From assembly GCA_964553255.1 (NCBI GenBank), contig CAZKJS010000031.1, positions 1 through 19,511 on the forward strand: 19,511 bases of DNA. The letters run 5' to 3'. Below are positions 1 through 5,990 of the stretch, in pieces. The notes under the pieces were generated by a model that did not search any database, was not told where the DNA came from, and saw only the letters and a list, made by a program, of their open reading frames with translations. Position 1 is the first letter of the stretch. Each line of letters starts with the position of its first letter. Position numbers and translations under genes: made by a program. This stretch comes from JAQUCI01 sp964553255 (GTDB taxonomy: Bacteria > Bacillota_I > Bacilli_A > Erysipelotrichales > Erysipelotrichaceae).

Positions 1-94
1 AAAATCTTCTCATGTCATCTAACTCATTGTAAATAAAACTATTGCAGTTCCCGTGTAATCTGAAATAAAGACATCAAAAGATGAAAGGATTAAA

Positions 95-415
95 ATGGAA
101 AACAAGACAGCAAAATTATTGAATGGTGTTGCATATTTTATCTGGATTTTAGGAGGTATTGGATCGCTAATTGTTTCTACTAGTGTCTCAAGTACCTTTA
201 AGAATACAGTTTTCGAAAGTTTAGGAAATTCTGTGTCCATGGCGATGTTTCTTACTTCTGTATTTAGCGTATTTAGCACTGGTTTGATATTTTTCGGATT
301 ATCAGCAATATTGAAGTTAATTGAAGCCAAGATGGTCAATAATGATAAATTTGATAAAGCTGAAAACAAAACAATTGTAGGGGTTTCAAGCTCAGATGAT
401 GTTTTGAAATTTTAG
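95..415 (+). CDS. Small two-TM membrane protein, function unknown
   Basis: This 106-residue protein starts at an ATG with a good ribosome site (GAAAGGA, about 5 nt upstream). It has two hydrophobic spans, about residues 9-28 and 49-75. They are separated by a polar loop, and a charged cytoplasmic-type tail rich in Lys and Asp follows. I do not recognise a catalytic motif. Short two-TM proteins of this kind are common accessory genes in Firmicutes genomes and prophages. It lies 21 nt upstream of the zinc-ribbon membrane gene, in the same direction, so the two are probably co-transcribed. It is AT-rich like its two downstream neighbours and unlike the packaging genes. Confidence 0.7.
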   Translation: MENKTAKLLNGVAYFIWILGGIGSLIVSTSVSSTFKNTVFESLGNSVSMAMFLTSVFSVFSTGLIFFGLSAILKLIEAKMVNNDKFDKAENKTIVGVSSSDDVLKF

Positions 416-436
416 GCGAATAAGGGGAACAACAAA

Positions 437-1672
437 TTGATTAAAATAAATAAGGAAATTCTAGATTTACTTGATGGCTCTGAACAACGAAACGTATTGC
501 TTTCACCCATATTGATCTATAAGACAGAGAAGGTTGCGTATCAAGGGAAATATTACATTAAGACTTATTTATATCAAACTGAGGATATTATTAATCGTCT
601 CAATGAAGTCCGATTTAAAGTAAGTTTCTCATCAAACGAACTCGAGATTATTGTTTTTGAGTTTAAAAGAGTTGAGAGCATTAATGATAAAAATGCATTT
701 GGATGTCTTGTTGAATTACCGATTGAATATGCACAGGATGAGTTTAAAAATAATTATAGTATTTGGATAAGTGGTTATATTGTTGACAATAAAGTATTTG
801 AGAATTCAAAGGGAGATTTTGATCGACTAAAAATGTCAAGAAGTGACCTAATTGATAAAAGGAGAAACTATTTAAGAGAGAACTGTAAAACTTATATAAC
901 AGATCCATATTTTTCCGAAAATTATTGGATGTGTTCTTGCGGTAAAATTAATAGTCTGGATACTGGTGAATGTATAAATTGTACTCAAAATAGAGAAATA
1001 TTTTCTACGATTTTGAATCTAGATGATACAGAATACTCAGATTTTGTATGCAATGAGGAGTTTATCAAAATGAAAATAGCCTCGGATTCCTTCAATGTCA
1101 ATAATGATCTTGATGGGAGTTATTTTACTTTTGTAAACAATCTGCAAACTAAATACGGCATAATAATATCTGGAGATCTTAATTTAGAGACTAGAAAGAA
1201 TTATGAAATATTATTCGATGAAAAACATAAAGAAGTTGAAAAATTGACTAACCTCAGAAAAAAGCAAAAGAAAAATATCGTTACAATTTTACCGATAGTA
1301 ATTATAGTTCTAGGAACAATTTGCTTTTTTATGGTTGATTATTTTGGAAAAGAGGAGGCTAAAAAAGAACAAGAAAGGAAACTTGAAATCATTAGGTACT
1401 GGAATGGGCGTTATTTTGTTGATCTTGGATTTGGTAGTGTTGATGAGATAATTTATATTAGTGATAATGGAGATGCTACTGTAACAGTGGTTTATGGTGA
1501 TAATACTTCGAGAAGAATAGATTGCTCATTTGATTTTGAAGATGAAATATTGACTTGCATTGATAAAAGATATCAGGAAAATCGGATTGTATATGAACGA
1601 ACGGATACTGGGCTACAAGCATGGAGTTCTGCAGATGCTAGATATTTTCATTACGCAAAAATCACAAAATAG
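437..1672 (+). CDS. Zinc-ribbon protein with one TM segment and an extracytoplasmic C-terminal domain
   Basis: This 411-residue protein starts at TTG with AGGGGA upstream. The N-terminal 160 residues look like a soluble cytoplasmic domain of unknown family. A zinc ribbon follows: Cys166 and Cys168 (CxC), then Cys179 and Cys182 (CxxC). After another soluble stretch and a basic patch (about 272-280) comes one transmembrane helix at 281-300. A charged linker leads to a C-terminal domain at 320-411 with Cys363 and Cys374. That domain resembles the lipoprotein encoded next (1696-2052): a 32-residue block aligns without gaps and both cysteines match. Under the positive-inside rule the N-terminus is cytoplasmic and the C-terminal domain outside. 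It could be a transmembrane sensor or an exclusion protein; neither is shown. The gene lies inside the element, upstream of the packaging module. Confidence 0.72.
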   Translation: MIKINKEILDLLDGSEQRNVLLSPILIYKTEKVAYQGKYYIKTYLYQTEDIINRLNEVRFKVSFSSNELEIIVFEFKRVESINDKNAFGCLVELPIEYAQDEFKNNYSIWISGYIVDNKVFENSKGDFDRLKMSRSDLIDKRRNYLRENCKTYITDPYFSENYWMCSCGKINSLDTGECINCTQNREIFSTILNLDDTEYSDFVCNEEFIKMKIASDSFNVNNDLDGSYFTFVNNLQTKYGIIISGDLNLETRKNYEILFDEKHKEVEKLTNLRKKQKKNIVTILPIVIIVLGTICFFMVDYFGKEEAKKEQERKLEIIRYWNGRYFVDLGFGSVDEIIYISDNGDATVTVVYGDNTSRRIDCSFDFEDEILTCIDKRYQENRIVYERTDTGLQAWSSADARYFHYAKITK

Positions 1673-1695
1673 GAAATCAACAAAAAGGGTGAAAA

Positions 1696-2052
1696 ATGAA
1701 GAAACTAATTATTATTATCTTACTAACATTTAGTCTTATTGGATGCGCATCAGAAGAGAATAAAGAGAATGCAATTATTATAAAAGAATGGGAGAGCTCA
1801 ATATATAATGCTGCTGATTTTATCGCTTTTACAGTAGATATTAAGAATGATGGAACAGCTTCAATGATTATTGCAAATCCAGAGGGTTGGAGAGGCTCTA
1901 TCCCTTGTACTTTTAAGTTCTCAATTCAGGTCCTTACATGCACAAAAGGGGATGGTGGCAATACTTTTACAGTTTCAAGAAACGGTAATAAATATAGAAT
2001 TCACGATGCTTTCTGGGATAGATATCATGATTTAAGGGTTTATGATAAATAG
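1696..2052 (+). CDS. Small lipoprotein sharing a domain with the preceding membrane protein
   Basis: This 118-residue protein has a lysine-bearing N-terminus, a hydrophobic stretch and a lipobox Leu-Ile-Gly-Cys with the modified cysteine at 17. It is therefore predicted to be an anchored, surface-exposed lipoprotein. The mature part has two cysteines, 71 and 82, spaced exactly like Cys363 and Cys374 of the upstream zinc-ribbon protein. Residues 51-82 align ungapped with 343-374 of that protein (shared pattern: Asn-Gly/Asp-Gly, later Cys-x-Phe-x-Phe, then Leu-Thr-Cys). The start ATG at 1696 has AAAAGGGTG upstream and lies 23 nt after the preceding stop. Small lipoproteins carried by prophages, such as Ltp of Streptococcus phage TP-J34, can block superinfection. 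That role here is only an analogy. Confidence 0.72.
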   Translation: MKKLIIIILLTFSLIGCASEENKENAIIIKEWESSIYNAADFIAFTVDIKNDGTASMIIANPEGWRGSIPCTFKFSIQVLTCTKGDGGNTFTVSRNGNKYRIHDAFWDRYHDLRVYDK

Positions 2053-2127
2053 TCTTTCAATAATCGAAAACATCAGTAATATAGTTGAAGTAATGTTTGA
2101 GTTGATCCACTAGTTTCAATTAGCCTA

Positions 2128-2154
2128 GACTTCGGTACTTACCGAAGTTTTTTT
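2128..2154 (+). terminator. Rho-independent terminator, copy 1 of a 35-nt repeat
   Basis: A stem of nine pairs (ACTTCGGT paired with ACCGAAGT plus one G-T pair) closes a four-base loop ACTT and is followed by seven T residues. It ends the accessory block at 95-2052. The hairpin and the bases after it, through TGGTAA, recur at 3933-3967 with 33 of 35 positions identical. Both copies stand just upstream of a small-terminase-type gene. Confidence 0.8.
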
Positions 2155-2188
2155 ATTTGGTAAGGTTAGGTGTGAAGAGGTGATCAAG

Positions 2189-2635
2189 TTGGCCAAGAGT
2201 AAGTGGGAATCAGTCAAAGCCAAATTACACCTGGTTGAGAAGTGGGCTAGAGATGGTATCAGTGAAGAAAAGATCGCTAAAAACTTAGGGATCGCGGTCT
2301 CAACTCTGGAAGTCTACAAGAAAGAATATCCGGAGATATCAAAGTCCCTAAAAAAAGGGAAAGAATCCCTGATCACTGAACTTGAGAATGCTTTGATCAA
2401 GAAAGCACTTGGATACGACTACGAAGAAAAGAAAGTCTACACCAAGACTGAAAATGATCAAGCAGTCACTTATACCGAGATCACCAAGAAACATCAACCA
2501 CCAGATACCGGAGCCTTGTTTGGACTCTTAAAAAACAAGGATCCTGAACACTATTCAGATAACCCTCAAATGTTGCAGCTGAAGAAACAAGAGCTGGAGC
2601 TTAGAGAAAGACTGGCCAAAGAAGGCAACTGGTAA
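2189..2635 (+). CDS. Phage HTH protein, small-terminase-like
   Basis: Taken from the TTG at 2189, the product is 148 residues. This start places the ribosome site AGAGGTGAT 6-7 nt upstream, whereas the in-frame GTG at 2180 overlaps that ribosome site. Residues 23-48 form a helix-turn-helix of the kind found at the N-terminus of a common family of Firmicutes phage proteins, often annotated as small terminase or transposase-like. A Leu-Lys-Lys-Gly-Lys-Glu helix and a conserved Lys-Lys-Ala-Leu-Gly-Tyr segment (71-77) follow. The end is a charged helix rich in Glu, Lys and Leu. The role is probably recognition of phage DNA next to cos during packaging, inferred from family and position. Its stop overlaps the HNH gene's start by one base. 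A second, P27-type small terminase is encoded at 3991. Confidence 0.78.
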   Translation: MAKSKWESVKAKLHLVEKWARDGISEEKIAKNLGIAVSTLEVYKKEYPEISKSLKKGKESLITELENALIKKALGYDYEEKKVYTKTENDQAVTYTEITKKHQPPDTGALFGLLKNKDPEHYSDNPQMLQLKKQELELRERLAKEGNW

Positions 2636-3360
2636 TGGCGAGATTCAAAACCTTATCAGACTTCTATAAGTCACCTGAATGGATCGCCTTAAGAAAACGA
2701 TTGATGATCGAACGAAGTACTCCTGAGAAGGGACTGCTTTGTCAGAAATGTCATGAACCGATCCTGAAGGATCCTGAGTGTATCGCACACCACATCATTG
2801 AGCTAACCCCTATGAATGTGAATGACGATAAAGTCAGCCTCAATCCAAATAACATCCTGCTGGTTCATCACCAGTGTCATAACCAGATCCATGACCGCTT
2901 TGGACAAGGGTCTGGACAGAAAGTCTATCTAGTCTATGGAGCACCCTTATCAGGCAAGACAAGCTATGTGAAGGCCCATAAGAAACGCAGTGACCTTGTA
3001 CTAGACCTTGATGAACTCTATCAAGCCATCACCTTACTACCAGCCTATGACAAGCCCTTAGAACTATCCACCAATGTCTTTCTACTACGAGACGCCTTAC
3101 TGGATCAAATCAGAACTCGAACTGGGAAGTGGACAACGGCCTGGATCATCGGTGGGTACCCACTCAATACAGACAGAGATCGCTTAGCCACTAGTCTTGG
3201 GGCTGAGCTGATCTTCATTCAGACAACTGAAGAAGAATGCCTCACAAGACTGTATAACGATAGGGATAAACTGCCATATCAAGTCGAATGGCAGCACTAT
3301 ATCCACGAGTGGTTCCTTAAGTTTCGTCCGAGCCTCCCCCCCGGTCGAAACTTAGGGTAA
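2635..3360 (+). CDS. HNH endonuclease fused to a P-loop kinase-like domain
   Basis: This 241-residue protein has two parts. Residues 1-92 are an HNH nuclease: Cys36 and Cys39, the His52-His53 pair, Asn73 in the Asn-Asn-Ile-Leu-Leu-Val-His-His motif, Cys81 and His86, giving a structural zinc site and a beta-beta-alpha metal active site. Residues 97-235 look like a small P-loop kinase. They have a Walker A motif Gly-Ala-Pro-Leu-Ser-Gly-Lys-Thr (102-109), a Leu-Asp-Leu-Asp segment near 123-126, and a beta strand (Ala-Trp-Ile-Ile-Gly-Gly) before a charged C-terminal region. Phage HNH proteins beside terminase genes (for example gp74 of HK97) stimulate cos cleavage by terminase. The position just left of the candidate cos site fits that. 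The kinase part is not needed for cos cutting and its substrate is unknown. The last codons overlap the cos-like dyad. Confidence 0.85.
   Translation: MARFKTLSDFYKSPEWIALRKRLMIERSTPEKGLLCQKCHEPILKDPECIAHHIIELTPMNVNDDKVSLNPNNILLVHHQCHNQIHDRFGQGSGQKVYLVYGAPLSGKTSYVKAHKKRSDLVLDLDELYQAITLLPAYDKPLELSTNVFLLRDALLDQIRTRTGKWTTAWIIGGYPLNTDRDRLATSLGAELIFIQTTEEECLTRLYNDRDKLPYQVEWQHYIHEWFLKFRPSLPPGRNLG
3318..3354. other. Candidate cos site: 13-nt dyad around a C-rich core
   Basis: TAAGTTTCG (3318-3326) and CGAAACTTA (3346-3354) are perfect inverted repeats. Inside them, after a T-T mismatch, CCG (3328-3330) pairs with CGG (3342-3344). The 11-base centre contains part of a seven-C run (3336-3342). A further direct AAGTTTCG lies at 3424-3431, and a small hairpin (TTTGAG/CTCAAA) at 3408-3424. 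Dyad symmetry, a C-rich core and a position between an HNH gene and the terminases match the usual place of cos in HK97-like phages of Gram-positive bacteria. The exact nick positions cannot be read from sequence. Confidence 0.5.
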
Positions 3361-3489
3361 ACGCTTGGGAACTGGACAAGGGTCATCGGATGCACGCAAA
3401 CCAAAAATTTGAGATTTCCTCAAAAGTTTCGGGAAAAGTCATGAAAATACACTAGATCTACAGATAATGCAAAAAAGCATAACAAAATC

Positions 3490-3519
3490 TTAACAGTAAT
3501 TTCAGTTGCGAAGTATTAT
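3490..3519 (+). promoter_or_regulatory. Possible promoter for the membrane protein at 3529
   Basis: TTAACA (3490-3495) and TATTAT (3514-3519) are separated by 18 nt, a reasonable sigma-70/SigA pair. Transcription would begin about 3526, only a few bases before the ATG at 3529. No ribosome site is visible, so the mRNA would be nearly leaderless. Confidence 0.4.
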
Positions 3520-3528
3520 GATTTGGGT

Positions 3529-3918
3529 ATGAAAAGAACATTGAAAAGACTAAGTTATGGTTCTGCCATATTCCTAGGTGAAATGTTTTATCTCATGACC
3601 ATTAGCGTTCATATTTTAATCCTGGCAAAAGTTATTCCACTTGAATGGATCAGCGGAGGAAGAGTTTCATCTTTCGAACAGCAATTGCAGATATCAATCA
3701 TAAACTTGTTTATTGCTGTTGCAGGTATGTTATTCATCAGTTGGGCTAACCACTCAAGAGAATCTAACTCAGTCCGTTTGGTTGCAATGATATTAACCAT
3801 CGTATGGGGAGGTAGCCTCTTCGCCCAGTTGATTGGGACTCCATTTGAACAGTTCGTTATGTCATGGGTCGTGCTTACTGGATTCATCTCACATTTACGA
3901 TTATCAATCAAAAATTAA
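3529..3918 (+). CDS. Four-TM membrane protein, moron-like insertion between cos and terminase
   Basis: From the ATG at 3529 the product is 129 residues; an in-frame TTG lies two codons upstream. Four hydrophobic spans are visible, near residues 12-34, 48-68, 78-98 and 103-122, and the N-terminus is basic. I recognise no family. The gene stands alone between the cos-like region and the small terminase, with a promoter-like pair in front and a strong terminator behind. This promoter-gene-terminator layout is that of a phage moron, an added gene expressed from the prophage. Its function could be lysogenic conversion or exclusion; the sequence does not tell. The reading frame is intact with several membrane-compatible spans, which argues for a real gene despite the poor translation start. 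Confidence 0.65.
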   Translation: MKRTLKRLSYGSAIFLGEMFYLMTISVHILILAKVIPLEWISGGRVSSFEQQLQISIINLFIAVAGMLFISWANHSRESNSVRLVAMILTIVWGGSLFAQLIGTPFEQFVMSWVVLTGFISHLRLSIKN

Positions 3919-3930
3919 AGAATAGCTCAG

Positions 3931-3958
3931 AAACTTCGGTACATACCGAAGTTTTTTT
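3931..3958 (+). terminator. Rho-independent terminator, copy 2 of a 35-nt repeat
   Basis: AAACTTCGGT (3931-3940) pairs perfectly with ACCGAAGTTT (3945-3954) across the loop ACAT, and a run of T extends to 3958. It closes the membrane-protein gene and insulates the terminase genes. The 35 bases at 3933-3967 match 2129-2163 at 33 positions. Confidence 0.85.
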
Positions 3959-3990
3959 ATGTGGTAATTTTTATGTGAAAGGGGACGGTA

Positions 3991-4341
3991 ATGAACCAAA
4001 CGACTCAAAATCAACCCCAAAGTGAATTGGAAAAGCTGAAGTCGATCTTCGTAAAAGTCGATCCTAATAAGCAAAAACTGGTTGAGAAACTGATCCAGGA
4101 AGCAGCGTTTCTATCCGAACAAAATGATCGATTAAGAGTTCTTCTTCAAGAAACCGGGATGATAAAGATCCATCCAACCAATCCAACGCTTCAGAAATCC
4201 ACCGAAGCCAGCAAACAATACCTTAAAAACCTTCAAGCCTACTCAGTTGTGATCAAAACGCTGAGCCAGGTCCTTACTAAATCAACGGTCGAAGATGAAG
4301 ATGAATTTGAAAACTTTCTCAACGATGAAGAAGATGAATGA
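3991..4341 (+). CDS. terS: Phage terminase small subunit, P27 family
   Basis: This 116-residue protein has the P27-type small terminase layout. A short polar N-terminus is followed by a helical region (about 15-55) that includes Glu-Gln-Asn-Asp-Arg-Leu. Next come a conserved Ile-His-Pro-Thr-Asn-Pro-Thr segment (60-66), a second helical stretch ending near residue 100, and an acidic tail. The small subunit binds the packaging start site and loads the large subunit. It starts at ATG with a strong AAAGGGGA ribosome site. Its stop overlaps the large-subunit start (ATGA), so the two are translationally coupled. Length is normal for the family. Confidence 0.88.
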   Translation: MNQTTQNQPQSELEKLKSIFVKVDPNKQKLVEKLIQEAAFLSEQNDRLRVLLQETGMIKIHPTNPTLQKSTEASKQYLKNLQAYSVVIKTLSQVLTKSTVEDEDEFENFLNDEEDE

Positions 4342-5981
4342 CTTATCTTGAGCAGTACCTTCACGAAATCCAATTAGGTAATATCCTGGTTGGCCAGGAA
4401 CTCGAAACCGTACTAGTACAACTGGTGCAGGATACTTTAGATCCGAGATATCGTTACGAACCAAAACGCGCAAAGAAGCGAATTGAGTTCATTGAACGAT
4501 TCTGTAAACACACCAAATCCCCATTTCATGGAAAGCCATTCAAACTGGAGCTTTGGGAGAAAGCTTTCATTGAAGTGATTTACTCCTTCATCCGTGTATC
4601 GACCAATAAGAGACGATTCAAAAGAGTGATCCTACTGATCAGTCGCAAGAATGGGAAATCGACACTCACTGCTGCTTTAGCCTTCACCGAACTGATGATG
4701 GGAAGCGGCGGATCAGATATCGTTTGCTCATCCAATGATGATGCCCAGGCTTCAATTATCTTTCTTGAGATCGGCGCCATGCGTGAGATGTTTGATCCCA
4801 GTGACAAGCGTACTCACAAGAATTTACGCTGGATCCTCAACAAGAAAAACAAGAGTAAAGTTTTCAAACTATCCGAAAAGACGCATAACAAAGAGGGATA
4901 CAACATCGAATTTGGGATTCTGGATGAATCCCATGAAATGAAGGATAACTCGATTGCCAAACCGATCGAACAATCGCAGTCTACCAAAGACGAACCACTA
5001 TTCATCAACATCACCACCGAAGGGTTTGTGAATGAAGGATATCTCGATAAAGAGCTTCAATATGCCAGACGTGTGATTGCTAAAGAACACGAAGATGACA
5101 CGCTGCTAGCTTGGCTTTATACCCAAGACAGTGAAGCGGAGATCTGGCAAGATGAGCGATCCTGGGTGAAGTCCAATCCATCCCTAGGACTAATCAAAAA
5201 GGTAGATTACCTGCGAGATCAAATCAACAAAGCTCGGATGGATAAGGGTGATCGGATGTATGTCTTAGCCAAAGACTTCAACATCAAACAAAACAATGCG
5301 GAAGCCTGGTTGATGGAACAAGATTACGTCAATACCAGTACCTTCCAACTTGAAAACTTCATTGGATGTTTGGCTTTAGGAGCTGTGGATCTTTCCGAAA
5401 CAACCGATCTAACCTGTGCCAAGATCCTGCTGATGAAAAGAGGCGATCCCACAAAGTACATCCATACCCGTTACTTCATTCCGGAAAGTAAAGTTACAAA
5501 AGGGTTCATTGAAGATAAGAAAGACTATCTCCAATGGGCTAGAGAAGGACTCATAGAGATCACTGAAGGTAACGAAGTGGATCTGGCCAGAGTCGCAAAA
5601 TGGTTTGTGGATCTGTATAAGCAATACAAGATCCGGACCTATAAAACCGGGTATGATAACCGCTTCGCGAAAACTTGGCTGACTTCGATGGAAGGATATG
5701 GACTGGATACTGAGCGAGTTGACCAAAACCGATACACACTGTCCAACCCAATGAAACTTCTTGAAGCTGATCTGAAATCGAAACTGGTTAACTACAATAA
5801 CAACACAATCGATCGCTGGTGTCTCGGCAACACCGCCATCAAAATCGACAACTTAGGATTAGTCATGCCGGTCAAGGTCAATGATGCCCGTAATCGACGG
5901 ATCGATGGTGCTGCGACGATGATCATCTTGTATGCGATGTGGCAACGATATCGAACAGAATTTCTAGAAATGACAAAGTGA
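4338..5981 (+). CDS. terL: Phage terminase large subunit (HK97-like)
   Basis: This 547-residue packaging motor appears complete. The ATPase half has the Walker A motif Ser-Arg-Lys-Asn-Gly-Lys-Ser-Thr at 102-109 and Walker B Ile-Leu-Asp-Glu at 194-197, with the coupling motif near Asn-Ile-Thr-Thr-Glu (224-228). The RNase H-fold nuclease half begins near Val-Asp-Leu-Ser-Glu-Thr-Thr-Asp (Asp351 as a metal ligand). It ends with a conserved Arg-Ile-Asp-Gly-Ala segment about 25 residues before the C-terminus. The enzyme cuts the concatemer at cos and pumps DNA through the portal. It overlaps the small subunit by four bases and precedes the portal gene by nine bases. No frameshift or lost catalytic residue is visible, unlike the portal gene that follows. 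Confidence 0.95.
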   Translation: MTYLEQYLHEIQLGNILVGQELETVLVQLVQDTLDPRYRYEPKRAKKRIEFIERFCKHTKSPFHGKPFKLELWEKAFIEVIYSFIRVSTNKRRFKRVILLISRKNGKSTLTAALAFTELMMGSGGSDIVCSSNDDAQASIIFLEIGAMREMFDPSDKRTHKNLRWILNKKNKSKVFKLSEKTHNKEGYNIEFGILDESHEMKDNSIAKPIEQSQSTKDEPLFINITTEGFVNEGYLDKELQYARRVIAKEHEDDTLLAWLYTQDSEAEIWQDERSWVKSNPSLGLIKKVDYLRDQINKARMDKGDRMYVLAKDFNIKQNNAEAWLMEQDYVNTSTFQLENFIGCLALGAVDLSETTDLTCAKILLMKRGDPTKYIHTRYFIPESKVTKGFIEDKKDYLQWAREGLIEITEGNEVDLARVAKWFVDLYKQYKIRTYKTGYDNRFAKTWLTSMEGYGLDTERVDQNRYTLSNPMKLLEADLKSKLVNYNNNTIDRWCLGNTAIKIDNLGLVMPVKVNDARNRRIDGAATMIILYAMWQRYRTEFLEMTK

Positions 5982-5990
5982 GGTGACACA

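Noticed and set aside
19..369. A 116-codon minus-strand frame opposite the first membrane protein
   Set aside because: It is a mirror of a hydrophobic gene with a good ribosome site on the other strand, and no start signal supports it.
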